Counted from the first letter of the stretch, positions 1 through 8,145 are shown. The stretch: DNA of 64,000 bases from DIGJ01 sp041739345 (GCA_041739345.1 JBGSNZ010000021.1:248001-312000); one strand, 5' to 3'. Numbers and translations are program-made. Notes: generated by a model not told the origin, from the sequence alone.

Positions 1-2
1 AA

Positions 3-233
3 GAGTTTTATAAATTGCCAAATTCTATGAATTTAAATGATATGGTGAACGGATGAAAGATTTCAGCTCCAAAATTAGGATCAGGAAATATGGATTTGGA
101 TACACTCTTAGCAATTGCTATAAAAAATGGAGTAGAAGGTGTCATATTGGAAACTCATAAAAATGGGGTAGATAACGATCCAATTAAGAGTCTCCAGGTT
201 AGTGCAAAATACATACAGGAAAAGTTTAGATGA
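3..233 (+). pseudogene. C-terminal remnant of a sugar phosphate isomerase/epimerase-like TIM-barrel protein
   Basis: Reading the frame that starts at base 3 gives a protein tail ending in a TGA at 231-233. It contains the segments KISAPKLGSGNMDLDTLL, NGVEGVILETH and DPIKSLQVSAKYIQEKF. This resembles the last strand and helix of xylose-isomerase-like (AP endonuclease 2 family) sugar isomerases, which typically end in a G-x-G-x-(V/L)-D segment, a V-x-x-E strand and a D-P-x-x-S-L helix. The frame carries an in-frame TGA at 54-56, where Trp would be plausible, so the reading frame is broken. The 5' part lies outside the window, so a partly intact gene cannot be excluded. Assignment rests on motif shape only. 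Confidence 0.5.
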
Positions 234-258
234 AAATCTACTTCTGATAATAAAAGTA

Positions 259-299
259 TTGACAAAATAACTAACACCATATATAGTTAACAGTGTTAG
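259..299 (+). promoter_or_regulatory. Promoter and overlapping MarR-type operator of the 331-759 regulator
   Basis: TTGACA (259-264), a 17-bp spacer and TATAGT (282-287) form a near-consensus promoter. An inverted repeat, CTAACAC (271-277) with GTGTTAG (293-299), brackets the -10 box. The same left half and the same geometry recur in front of the ABC exporter at 796-827, which suggests autoregulation and co-regulation by the MarR protein. Confidence 0.75.
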
Positions 300-330
300 C
301 AAATATAATTTATGTAAGAAGGTGTTAAAA

Positions 331-759
331 ATGGATTACGAACCATTAGCAGTTGAGTTTATGCAAACCATGCATCAGATGCGCAAACGAAAGGCTCAAA
401 AGCAACTTAGTGATTCGATGCAAGGAGAAAGTTTTGTTCTCTTCTATATATCCCACCATGAAGGATATGTCATTCCAAGTGATATCAGTAATGAAATGGG
501 GATTTCTTCCGCCAGAATAGCGGCGACGCTAAATAGCTTAGAAAAAAAAGGCCTGATTGTAAGAAGAATAGATGGGAAGGATCGCAGGCGAATCTTGATA
601 GATTTGACAGATGCAGGAAGAGAACAGGTGCAAGAGCACTATCAGATGATTATGGGTATCACAACAAATATGCTTCGTTACCTGGGAGAACAAGATGCAA
701 AGGAATTTATCCGGATAATGCAAAAACTTTCGGATAAAGGACCAGAAGATTTTTTATAG
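331..759 (+). CDS. MarR family transcriptional regulator
   Basis: A 142-residue winged-helix repressor. The central part (about residues 45-90) reads as a MarR DNA-binding domain: ISNEMGISSARIAATLNSLE is the recognition-helix region, followed by the wing KKGLIVRRIDGKDRRRILI. Flanking helices would form the dimer. The ATG at 331 is preferred over the in-frame GTG at 322 because AAGAAGG (316-322) is spaced correctly only for 331. It sits directly upstream of a two-gene ABC exporter, and matching inverted repeats lie in both promoters. It therefore probably represses itself and the exporter and releases on binding a small hydrophobic ligand. The ligand is unknown. Confidence 0.9.
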   Translation: MDYEPLAVEFMQTMHQMRKRKAQKQLSDSMQGESFVLFYISHHEGYVIPSDISNEMGISSARIAATLNSLEKKGLIVRRIDGKDRRRILIDLTDAGREQVQEHYQMIMGITTNMLRYLGEQDAKEFIRIMQKLSDKGPEDFL

Positions 760-785
760 GATGCAGTCACAGGAGTGGCTGCATC
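760..785 (+). terminator. Hairpin just after the MarR gene
   Basis: GATGCAGTCAC (760-770) and GTGGCTGCATC (775-785) form an 11-bp stem with one mismatch and a four-base loop. No clear U-run follows, so it may be a weak terminator or an mRNA-processing/stability element between the regulator and the exporter genes. Confidence 0.45.
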
Positions 786-787
786 GC

Positions 788-827
788 TTAAAACAAATAG
801 CTAACACTATTAGTATGTAATGCTATT
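788..827 (+). promoter_or_regulatory. Promoter and operator of the heterodimeric ABC exporter
   Basis: TTAAAA (788-793), a 17-bp spacer and TAGTAT (811-816) form a promoter. An imperfect inverted repeat, AATAGCTAACAC from 796 with GCTATT at 822-827, straddles the -10 box. The CTAACAC half is identical to that in front of the upstream MarR gene and sits at nearly the same distance from the -10 box. Confidence 0.6.
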
Positions 828-842
828 AATAAAAAAGAGGAA

Positions 843-923
843 GAGTGAAAGAAAAACGTTTCACTCAGCAAGTTTGTGTCTGCGCTGTGCACACAAACTT
901 GATATGCGCAAAAAGCAGCGCAG
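843..923 (+). ncRNA. Structured 5' leader with two hairpins and a possible competing pairing
   Basis: Stem 1 pairs GAGTGAAA (843-850) with TTTCACTC (859-866). Stem 2 pairs AAGTTTGTGT (870-879) with ACACAAACTT (891-900), a perfect 10-bp stem with an 11-nt loop. The loop segment CTGCGCT (880-886) is complementary to AGCGCAG (917-923) just before the ribosome site (about 926-934). A pseudoknot or alternative fold could therefore control access to the start codon at 939. No known riboswitch consensus was recognised. Confidence 0.5.
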
Positions 924-938
924 AAAAGAGGAAGAAAT

Positions 939-2699
939 ATGATTAAGTTATTAAAACGCCTGAAAGCAAAAGAGTGGATTCAGGTATTTGTCAGTTTGAT
1001 ATTTATAGTATCTCAGGTATGGCTGGATTTAAAACTACCAGACTATATGTCTGAGATAACAAGATATTCCCAGACACCAGGCAGTGAAATGTCGGATATA
1101 TGGTTAGCAGGTGGTAAAATGATGCTTTGTGCTTTGGGCAGTCTGGCATCTGCGGTAGTGGTAGGATTTTTCGCCGCAAGAATTGCTGCATCTTTTTCAC
1201 AAAGACTTCGAAGCCTTTTATTCTCCAAAGTAGATTCGTTTTCGATGGAAGAAATCAATCGTTTTTCAACAGACAGTCTAATCACACGTTCTACCAATGA
1301 CATTACTCAGGTACAAATGTTAATTACAATGGGATTGCAGATGCTAATCAAGGCACCAATCATGGTAGTATGGGCTATGATAAAAATTTCTGGAAAAGGG
1401 TTCGAGTGGACCGTTGCTACCGGGGTAACGGTAGGAATTATGGTTGTTGTGATCGCATTGATTATGATATTTGTTATGCCAAAGTTTCGAAAAATGCAGG
1501 CTATGACCGATAATCTTAATCGTGTAACAAGAGAGAATCTTACTGGATTACGTGTGGTAAGAGCATATAATGCAGAAGGTTATCAAGAAGAAAAATTTGA
1601 ACAGGCAAATGAAGAATTGACAGCGACGCAGCTTTACACCAATCGGGGTATGGCAGTTATGATGCCAATGATGTCAGCGCTGATGAGTGGAATATCACTG
1701 GCTATTTATTGGATTGGAGCGTATTTGATTGATGGGGCGCAGGCTATGGATAGACTTACGTTATTTTCTAATATGGTCGTGTTCTCCTCTTATGCGATGC
1801 AGGTAATCATGTCTTTCATGATGCTGGTTATGATTTTTGTTATGTTGCCAAGAGCGTCTGTATCTGCAAAACGTATCAATGAAGTTTTAGAAACAAAACC
1901 GACAATTATCGATGGAAATAGTAAAGAAGGTATCCATGGAGTGGAAGGAGAAGTTGAATTCAAAAATGTCAGCTTCAAATATCCGGGTGCATCTGATTAT
2001 GTTTTGGAAAATATCAGTTTTAAAGCAAAAAAAGGAGAAACCATTGCGTTTATCGGCTCGACTGGTAGTGGAAAGAGTACATTGATCAATCTTATCCCAA
2101 GATTTTATGATGCTACGGAAGGTGAGATCTTAGTGGATGGAACGAATGTGAAGGAATATACCCAAGAAACGCTACATAACAAGATTGGATATGTACCACA
2201 GAAAGCCGTACTGTTTCGAGGTACCGTAAGTAGTAATATAGCCTTCGGAGATAATGGAAAGAAAAAGCCGGTACTTAGCGAAGTCGAAACAGCGGTAAGA
2301 ATTGCTCAGGGAAGTGATTTCGTGGAAAAGATGGATAGGAAATATGAATCTGGAATTTCGCAAGGAGGAACCAATGTATCCGGTGGACAAAAGCAGCGTC
2401 TTGCCATTGCACGTGCTGTTTGCCGGAAACCAGAATTGTATGTTTTTGATGACAGCTTTTCTGCTCTGGACTATAAGACAGACCGTATTTTAAGAACTAC
2501 GCTAAAAAAAGAAACAGCAGGAGTTACCAGTTTCATTGTTGCACAACGAATCGGAACGATTATGGATGCGGATCAGATCATTGTCTTAGAGGAAGGAAAG
2601 GTTGTTGGAACAGGGCGACACAAAGAGCTGTTAAATCACTGTGAGGTATATAGAGAAATAGCGATGTCACAATTAAGCGAGGAGGAGTTGATATCATGA
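939..2699 (+). CDS. ABC exporter half-transporter (degenerate-site subunit)
   Basis: A 586-residue type IV ABC exporter half with an N-terminal six-helix transmembrane domain (about residues 15-310) and a C-terminal nucleotide-binding domain. Walker A is GSTGSGKST (~372), the signature is VSGGQKQR (~478) and Walker B is LYVFDDSFSALD (~500). The residue after the Walker B Asp is Asp rather than the catalytic Glu. That is the pattern of the degenerate site in heterodimeric exporters such as TM287/288 and BmrCD. The stop overlaps the start of the next gene by four bases (ATGA), so the two subunits are translationally coupled. The likely role is drug or lipid efflux, with unknown substrate. A MarR gene upstream probably controls it. 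Confidence 0.92.
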   Translation: MIKLLKRLKAKEWIQVFVSLIFIVSQVWLDLKLPDYMSEITRYSQTPGSEMSDIWLAGGKMMLCALGSLASAVVVGFFAARIAASFSQRLRSLLFSKVDSFSMEEINRFSTDSLITRSTNDITQVQMLITMGLQMLIKAPIMVVWAMIKISGKGFEWTVATGVTVGIMVVVIALIMIFVMPKFRKMQAMTDNLNRVTRENLTGLRVVRAYNAEGYQEEKFEQANEELTATQLYTNRGMAVMMPMMSALMSGISLAIYWIGAYLIDGAQAMDRLTLFSNMVVFSSYAMQVIMSFMMLVMIFVMLPRASVSAKRINEVLETKPTIIDGNSKEGIHGVEGEVEFKNVSFKYPGASDYVLENISFKAKKGETIAFIGSTGSGKSTLINLIPRFYDATEGEILVDGTNVKEYTQETLHNKIGYVPQKAVLFRGTVSSNIAFGDNGKKKPVLSEVETAVRIAQGSDFVEKMDRKYESGISQGGTNVSGGQKQRLAIARAVCRKPELYVFDDSFSALDYKTDRILRTTLKKETAGVTSFIVAQRIGTIMDADQIIVLEEGKVVGTGRHKELLNHCEVYREIAMSQLSEEELIS

Positions 2700-4549
2700 G
2701 TGAACAGAAAATAAAGCGAAATACGCAAGGTGGACCCATGGGAAATGGTCCAATGGGTGGTGGAGCAGTGGAAAAATCAAAAAATTTCAAAACAACCATG
2801 GTAAAGTTGTTAGAATACTGTAAAAAATATATACCGATTATATCCATTGCTTTGATTGCAGCAGCAGCGGGAACGTTATTACAGATTATAGGACCAGATA
2901 AACTAAAAGATTTAACCAATGAAATCATGAAAGGTCTTCCTGCAATGATTAACGGAAAGCCTGTGCTTGGAAGCATTGATATGGATGTTATATCTAAAAT
3001 CGCATGGATTCTGACTTTGTTTTATGGTATCTCTTTCCTGTTAAGTTATTTGCAAAGTTTGATTATGGCAACCGTGACCCAGGTTATTTCAAAGAAGATG
3101 AGAACGGATATATCACAAAAAGTAAATCGTCTTCCGTTAAAATATTTTGATTCTACCAGCCATGGGGATGTATTAAGCCGTGTTACGAATGATGTGGATG
3201 CCATAGGTCAGACTTTAAATCAAAGCATCGGGACTTTGATAACATCCGTCACAATGCTAATTGGGTCGTTGGTTATGATGTTTTATAACAATTGGATTCT
3301 AGCATTGACTGCAGTTGGTGCAAGCGTAATCGGTTTTGCTTTCATGATGCTGATCATGAAAGCATCACAGAAATTTTTCAAAGAACAACAAGAAGAATTA
3401 GGACATATCAATGGTCATATTGAAGAGATATATACTGGTCACAATGTAGTTAAGGTATATAACGCCGGCACCGTAGCAAAAGAAGTCTTTGAAAAAAGCA
3501 ATCAGAGTTTATATGGAAGTGCATGGAAATCCCAATTCTTATCCGGGCTAATGATGCCACTTATGAGTTTTGTTGGAAATCTAGGATATGTGGCAGTATG
3601 TGTAGTGGGAGCGGCACTTGCCATGGATGGAACAATTTCATTCGGTGTCATCGTGGCATTTATGATGTATATAAGATTATTTACACAACCACTGTCACAG
3701 ATTGCCCAGGCAATGAATAACCTTCAAAGAACAGCAGCGGCAAGTGAACGTGTTTTTGAATTCTTGGATGAGGCTGAACTGGAAAATGAATCAGAAAAGC
3801 AAAGTAGCCTTGAACATGTGAAGGGAGAGGTCGAATTTAAAAATGTGAAATTTGGATATACCAAAGATAAGCCAGTTATTCATAATTTTTCATCTAGGAT
3901 TCATGCCGGACAAAAGGTGGCAATCGTAGGACCTACCGGAGCAGGAAAGACAACCATGGTAAATCTACTCATGAGATTTTACGAAGTGGATGCAGGAGAA
4001 ATCTGTATCGATGGTGTTCCAATTCATAAGGTGCCAAGAGAAGAGGTCCATGCACAGTTTAGTATGGTATTACAAGATACTTGGCTGTTTGAAGGAAGCA
4101 TAAGAGACAACATCATCTACAGCAAACCAGGAGTTAGCGAAGAAGAAGTCATCAAAGCTTGCAAAACGGTAGGACTGCATCACTTTATCAAGACGTTACC
4201 ACAAGGTTATGATACCATGCTGGGTGATAAAGCAAGTCTCTCTGAAGGGCAGAAACAGCTTATCACCATAGCAAGAGCGATGATACAGAATGCGCCATTA
4301 TTAATATTAGATGAAGCCACAAGTTCGGTTGATACACGAACAGAGCGTATGGTTCAAAAAGCAATGGATCAGCTGACGGTAGGAAGAACATCCTTTGTGA
4401 TTGCCCATCGTCTTTCCACCATAAAAAATGCAGATTTGATTCTGGTTATGAAGGATGGGGATATTATAGAGAGTGGAAATCATGAAGAACTGCTTGCAAA
4501 AAATGGATTTTATGCAGAACTTTATAATAGCCAGTTTGAGGCGGCATAA
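2696..4549 (+). CDS. ABC exporter half-transporter (catalytic subunit)
   Basis: A 617-residue partner of the preceding gene. The N-terminus is a Gly/Met-rich tail (GGPMGNGPMGGG, about residues 12-25) before a six-helix membrane domain. The nucleotide-binding domain has Walker A GPTGAGKTT (~412) and Walker B LLILDEATSSVD (~535) with the catalytic Glu, but its signature is LSEGQ instead of LSGGQ. The canonical ATP site would thus combine this subunit's Walker motifs with the partner's SGGQ signature, as expected of a heterodimeric exporter. It overlaps the preceding gene by four bases and is followed by a strong terminator, closing the transcription unit. The substrate is not predictable from sequence. 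Confidence 0.92.
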   Translation: MSEQKIKRNTQGGPMGNGPMGGGAVEKSKNFKTTMVKLLEYCKKYIPIISIALIAAAAGTLLQIIGPDKLKDLTNEIMKGLPAMINGKPVLGSIDMDVISKIAWILTLFYGISFLLSYLQSLIMATVTQVISKKMRTDISQKVNRLPLKYFDSTSHGDVLSRVTNDVDAIGQTLNQSIGTLITSVTMLIGSLVMMFYNNWILALTAVGASVIGFAFMMLIMKASQKFFKEQQEELGHINGHIEEIYTGHNVVKVYNAGTVAKEVFEKSNQSLYGSAWKSQFLSGLMMPLMSFVGNLGYVAVCVVGAALAMDGTISFGVIVAFMMYIRLFTQPLSQIAQAMNNLQRTAAASERVFEFLDEAELENESEKQSSLEHVKGEVEFKNVKFGYTKDKPVIHNFSSRIHAGQKVAIVGPTGAGKTTMVNLLMRFYEVDAGEICIDGVPIHKVPREEVHAQFSMVLQDTWLFEGSIRDNIIYSKPGVSEEEVIKACKTVGLHHFIKTLPQGYDTMLGDKASLSEGQKQLITIARAMIQNAPLLILDEATSSVDTRTERMVQKAMDQLTVGRTSFVIAHRLSTIKNADLILVMKDGDIIESGNHEELLAKNGFYAELYNSQFEAA

Positions 4550-4590
4550 GTAAACAGTTTGTAAAAAACATCTGAGAATACTATATAGCG

Positions 4591-4632
4591 AACAGCCAGC
4601 CTTTAAATTTAACAGAAGGCTGGCTGTTTTTA
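4591..4632 (+). terminator. Rho-independent terminator of the ABC exporter operon
   Basis: AACAGCCAGCCT (4591-4602) pairs perfectly with AGGCTGGCTGTT (4617-4628) and is followed by TTTT. Confidence 0.9.
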
Positions 4633-4840
4633 TGGGATATGGACTTATTTAATAACAGTTCAAAATACTTATTACATATAGTGAAAATTGCCTATATATG
4701 GTAAAATAGAAGTATAAATTTGTTATCCAGTGCATACACGAGACCAAAACAAATTTGCCAAGTATTTGGATGGAAGAATCGAAAATAAAGAGTAATCAGG
4801 AAAATTTATTGGATTGCATTATGGGTTAGAGAGGAGATAC

Positions 4841-5128
4841 ATGAATCTAGAAGGCGCAATTATAGGTATATCGGCATTTATGATAATTGGGGTGTTTCAT
4901 CCAATCGTTATAAAAACAGAATATTATTTTGGTAAAAAAGTATGGCCGGCTTTTCTCATTGCAGGGTTGATATTTATTGCTCTATCACTATTTATAAGTA
5001 ATTTGATCATCTCGGCAGTTGCTGGTATTACAGGATTTTCTTCATTATGGAGCATACATGAACTGGTCGAACAGGAAGAAAGGGTCAAAAAAGGTTGGTT
5101 TCCAAGTAATCCAAATAAGGAACGTTGA
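4841..5128 (+). CDS. DUF4491 family small membrane protein
   Basis: A 95-residue integral membrane protein with three predicted helices: the N-terminal region near residues 2-22, the WPAFLIAGLIFIALSLFI region and the LIISAVAGITGFSSLW region. The N-terminal signature, with FHPIVIKTEYYFGKK, matches DUF4491 proteins of Clostridia and Bacteroidetes, whose function is unknown. The C-terminal tail (ELVEQEERVKKGWFPSNP) is polar and probably cytoplasmic. ATG 4841 is chosen because GAGGAG (4831-4836) precedes it. Upstream in-frame codons (from 4814) have no ribosome site. It appears to be a single-gene unit. Confidence 0.8.
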   Translation: MNLEGAIIGISAFMIIGVFHPIVIKTEYYFGKKVWPAFLIAGLIFIALSLFISNLIISAVAGITGFSSLWSIHELVEQEERVKKGWFPSNPNKER

Positions 5129-5200
5129 ACGGAGTACATACTTATATAGTTGAGAGGTAAGAAAAGAGAATTACTAGTTATTATAATATATTAGATGTAT

Positions 5201-5233
5201 TAGGCCGAGGAGCAATCCCCGGCTTAAGTTTTA
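5201..5233 (+). terminator. Probable terminator of the DUF4491 gene
   Basis: TAGGCCGAGGA (5201-5211) and TCCCCGGCTTA (5216-5226) form a stem with one mismatch, one G-U pair and a GCAA tetraloop, followed by AGTTTTA. Confidence 0.5.
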
Positions 5234-5358
5234 ACTCAAATATTTTAGCAGTTGAATATGCCTTTTCGATAGCTTGTATGATATAATAAATTGATTAAAA
5301 TGCATATGAAACAGTTATAATTAATACAGAGTAAAAATTTTAGGAAAAAGAGGTTAGG

Positions 5359-6279
5359 ATGAAGTCAATAATTCAAGTTAAAAATTTCACTAAAAAATAT
5401 GGTGACTTTATAGCAGTAAATGATATTTCCTTTGAAGTAGAAGAAGGGACTATTTTTGCTTTTTTAGGACCGAATGGAGCGGGGAAAAGTACTACCATAA
5501 ATACGTTGTGTACCATATTTGAAAAGACAACTGGTACTCTTATAATCGATGGAAAAGATGTTACATCGCAGAAAAGTGAAGTTAGATCAACAATTGGAGT
5601 AGTGTTTCAGGATTCTACTCTAGATTCGAAAATGACAATTGAAGAAAACCTTAAAATGCACTGTGTCTTTTATCATATCCCAAAAAAAGAAGTGGAAGAG
5701 CGTATTCAGTTTGTTTTGAATTTAGTTGATTTAATGGGCGAAAGAAAGAAATTAGTAGGTGCATTGTCAGGTGGAATGAAACGTCGTGTCGAAATTGCTC
5801 GCGGATTAATTCACTATCCAAAGGTTTTATTTCTTGATGAACCGACGACTGGGCTTGATCCACAAACACGTGCTCATATTTGGGAGTATATTTTGAAGCT
5901 TCAAAAAGAAAGAAATATAACTATTTTTCTTACCACGCACTATATGGAAGAAGCGGAAATATGTAATAAGATTGCAATTATTGATGGTGGAAAAATTGTG
6001 GCTCACGATACACCATATGCTCTAAAAAAAGAATTTACAAAAGACAAAGCATATATCACGACTCAAAATGGGCCGGGACTGGAACAGTTGTTAACACAAT
6101 ATGATCTAAATTATGTAAAAAAGGAAAACTATTATAAGGTTGATGCTGAAAATATAAATCTTTTATTACAAGTGTTAAGTCAACAAAAAGATGTAATTAC
6201 TGATATAGAGATTAAAAAAGGTACATTTAATGACGTTTTTTTAGAAATCACTGGGAAAAAGATTCGAGAGGAGGCATAA
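5359..6279 (+). CDS. ABC transporter ATP-binding protein, DrrA/CcmA type
   Basis: A 306-residue ATPase. Walker A is GPNGAGKST (~36), the signature is LSGGMKRR (~136) and Walker B is VLFLDEPTTGLDP (~155). A long C-terminal extension after residue 220 is typical of the daunorubicin-resistance (DrrA) subfamily, which powers ABC-2 exporters. It is followed one base later by its permease, so the two form a two-gene exporter. Substrates in this family include drugs, polyketides and lipids, but nothing here identifies the cargo. The start is supported by AAGAGG upstream. No regulator gene is adjacent. Confidence 0.92.
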   Translation: MKSIIQVKNFTKKYGDFIAVNDISFEVEEGTIFAFLGPNGAGKSTTINTLCTIFEKTTGTLIIDGKDVTSQKSEVRSTIGVVFQDSTLDSKMTIEENLKMHCVFYHIPKKEVEERIQFVLNLVDLMGERKKLVGALSGGMKRRVEIARGLIHYPKVLFLDEPTTGLDPQTRAHIWEYILKLQKERNITIFLTTHYMEEAEICNKIAIIDGGKIVAHDTPYALKKEFTKDKAYITTQNGPGLEQLLTQYDLNYVKKENYYKVDAENINLLLQVLSQQKDVITDIEIKKGTFNDVFLEITGKKIREEA

Positions 6280-6280
6280 T

Positions 6281-7117
6281 ATGAATACCGTATTTGCATT
6301 GTGGAAAAGAGGTTTAAAAGCCTTTATAAGAAATAAAACAGGATTAATTTTTTCACTCATTTTTCCATTGTTCTTTGTTTATGTGTTTGGAGCCATTTTT
6401 AAAAATGACTTAATAGAAAATCCGATTGCCTATATGCTATCTGGAGTTATTATTACTACAGTGTTTGAAAGCTCACTTAATCTAGCATCATCAACCGTGG
6501 ATGATATGGTAAGTGGATTTATGAAAGAAGTTTTAGTTTCTCCTGCTAAAAGGGTAACAGTTGCAATAGGTCAATTATTATCAGCGGCCACTGTTTCTAC
6601 ACTACAAGGGATTATGATTTTAATTCTTGGATTTTTTATAGGAATTAAATTTACCTCATGGATAACTCCGTTATGGGTTTTGTTAGCGATGATTTGTGTT
6701 GGACTTGTTTTTTCTGGTGTCGGGTTGTATTTAGCAACTTTAGTACGTAGCGGTCAAACATTCCAAATTGTTAAAACAGCAATAACTATGCCCTTAACGT
6801 TTATATCAGGTGCATATATACCTCTGGAAATGTTACCTAATTCCCTTAGATATGTTGCTTATTTTAATCCAATGACTTATGCAACCGCTTTTTTCCGTAT
6901 GATTGTTTTGGAAAAGACGAATTTATCGCCTGCTGAACTTGTAACAGAGGGACTGGCAATTGATATCAATGGGTTTATTGTTACACCTATCATGTCATTT
7001 ACAATCATTATAATCATAGGATTTCTATTTTTAATATTATCAACTAACTCATTCGTTAAAACAGATTTTTCACGCGTTAACAGAAGTGCCAGTGATGCGA
7101 GTGCTTTATGGGGATGA
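6281..7117 (+). CDS. ABC-2 type permease, DrrB type
   Basis: A 278-residue permease with six predicted membrane segments. It has the ABC-2 arrangement: an N-terminal amphipathic stretch (WKRGLKAFIRNKTGLIFSL), then helices. The conserved late motif FISGAYIPLEMLP and NPMTYATAFFR lie before the last helices. This is the signature region of DrrB-like exporters. It is coupled to the ATPase gene, ending at 6279. The protein ends in a polar tail (NRSASDASALWG). The complex would be two copies of each subunit in the cytoplasmic membrane. Confidence 0.9.
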   Translation: MNTVFALWKRGLKAFIRNKTGLIFSLIFPLFFVYVFGAIFKNDLIENPIAYMLSGVIITTVFESSLNLASSTVDDMVSGFMKEVLVSPAKRVTVAIGQLLSAATVSTLQGIMILILGFFIGIKFTSWITPLWVLLAMICVGLVFSGVGLYLATLVRSGQTFQIVKTAITMPLTFISGAYIPLEMLPNSLRYVAYFNPMTYATAFFRMIVLEKTNLSPAELVTEGLAIDINGFIVTPIMSFTIIIIIGFLFLILSTNSFVKTDFSRVNRSASDASALWG

Positions 7118-7207
7118 TGAATAATCAAAATATGTTTTAAATCAGTCTTTGCAAGAAGCGCCAGAGAATATTTTATTCGCTATAAGGATTTGGAATAAAT
7201 CAGCCGG

Positions 7208-7276
7208 ATATGCTTCCCTTGTGGTAGATAGTTAAATAATAAAAACTGTCTATTACAAGGAGAAGCGTATTTTTTA
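7208..7276 (+). terminator. Long hairpin and T-run after the DrrAB-type operon
   Basis: The 333-bp gap from 7118 to 7451 holds a long imperfect inverted repeat. The left arm (7208-7233, ATATGCTTCCCTTGTGG...) pairs with the right arm (7244-7270, ...TTACAAGGAGAAGCGTAT) over about 26 bp with few mismatches and a 10-base A/T loop. TTTTTT follows. This is a strong terminator or the remnant of a small palindromic element. The rest of the gap holds only the promoter and operator of the next gene. Confidence 0.7.
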
Positions 7277-7372
7277 TTGGGAAGAAACGGAAAAGACGAA
7301 AGAAAAGAAGAGTTTTTATTACGATTACTATTATATTTCGCAAAATAATTATAAAAACAATAGTAATAAATG

Positions 7373-7414
7373 TTCTAATAATTATTTGACTAATTATTAG
7401 AATTAGTATATGAT
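7373..7414 (+). promoter_or_regulatory. Promoter with perfect 12-bp inverted repeat for the Phd-like antitoxin
   Basis: TTGACT (7386-7391), a 17-bp spacer and TATGAT (7409-7414) form the promoter. TTCTAATAATTA (7373-7384) and TAATTATTAGAA (7391-7402) are perfect inverted arms with a six-base spacer overlapping the -35 box. This is the layout expected for autorepression by a Phd/YefM antitoxin. Confidence 0.75.
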
Positions 7415-7451
7415 ATACTTATATTAATAAAAAAGGTCAGGGATAATTCAA

Positions 7452-7733
7452 ATGAATATTTCAACAAAAGCAATAGTTTCAAACTCAGAAATGATTAAGA
7501 ATTACAAATTTTGCAGAGAAAAAGCAGAAAGTTTTGGAAAGATATTTATTTTGAAAAATAATCAACCAGATGCAGTGTTATTTTCTATTGACGAGTATGA
7601 AAGGCTTTCAGTTCTTATTGAGTATTTGGAAAGTCTTGACATAAAGGATATTGTAAAGTTTACAGAGTCTTTGCCCAAAGTGGGAAATAGGGAAAGATAT
7701 TCTATTGACCATCTACGAGATGATATAAAATAA
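7452..7733 (+). CDS. Phd/YefM-like antitoxin without an adjacent toxin
   Basis: A 93-residue protein. The N-terminal part (MNISTKAIVSNSEMIKNY) followed by KIFILKNNQPDAVLFSIDEYERL matches the Phd/YefM antitoxin DNA-binding fold, in which a K-x-N-x-P-x-A-V strand is followed by an E-Y-x-x-L helix. The remaining 45 residues would be the toxin-neutralising tail. No RelE, Doc or YoeB-like gene follows. Instead there is a terminator-like hairpin at 7793. It is therefore an orphan antitoxin, or simply a small DNA-binding protein of that fold. A perfect inverted repeat covers its promoter. Confidence 0.75.
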   Translation: MNISTKAIVSNSEMIKNYKFCREKAESFGKIFILKNNQPDAVLFSIDEYERLSVLIEYLESLDIKDIVKFTESLPKVGNRERYSIDHLRDDIK

Positions 7734-7792
7734 ATCACAGTAGTAAAATGTATCCATATAGTTTTCATTAAAATTTTATATTTAATACCTTT

Positions 7793-7832
7793 AGGGTGGT
7801 ACGCTCATTTTAGAGTTACCACTCTTTAATTT
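7793..7832 (+). terminator. Terminator of the antitoxin gene
   Basis: AGGGTGGTA (7793-7801) pairs with TACCACTCT (7817-7825), including one G-U pair. TTAATTTTA follows. Confidence 0.6.
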
Positions 7833-7904
7833 TATATATTAGCACCAAAAAACTAGTGGGAGAGGGAATAATACGTATCCCAAGCAGAAAGGAGGTGACA
7901 TTAA

Positions 7905-8027
7905 ATGGGAGATAAGAATCCGAATAAATTGAAAAAAAAGAAGAAAATATCCGAAAAAGTTCAACCACAATCTGTAATTGCAGTTGAAACTGAAACAGTA
8001 GCAGGAAAGAAACCAAAGAAAAAATAA
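7905..8027 (+). CDS. 40-residue lysine-rich small protein
   Basis: ATG 7905 follows a perfect GGAGG (7891-7895). The reading frame encodes MGDKNPNKLKKKKKISEK, then a short Val/Ala/Thr stretch, and ends in GKKPKKK. Fifteen of 40 residues are Lys, so the peptide is strongly basic, with no hydrophobic membrane segment and no Cys. The strong ribosome site and start argue for real translation. Function is unknown. A nucleic-acid-binding or ribosome-associated peptide is possible from charge alone. Confidence 0.6.
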   Translation: MGDKNPNKLKKKKKISEKVQPQSVIAVETETVAGKKPKKK

Positions 8028-8145
8028 TCAAGATAATATTAGGTCCTAGTATAGTAAGCACACGAATCTGGCAATATAACTAGCAGATGAGTTCAATCGT
8101 CAGTTAGTTATATACAGACTCTCAAATAAGGAGAAATTGACATTA

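Noticed and set aside
271..299. CTAACAC/GTGTTAG as a fifth iron box
   Set aside because: Arms and spacing (15 bp) differ from RGTTAG-N6-CTAACY; it fits a MarR operator.
7793..7825. AGGGTGGTACG resembles a T-box core
   Set aside because: The sequence forms an ordinary 9-bp terminator stem, lacks the CCGC part and upstream stem I, and no amino-acid gene follows.
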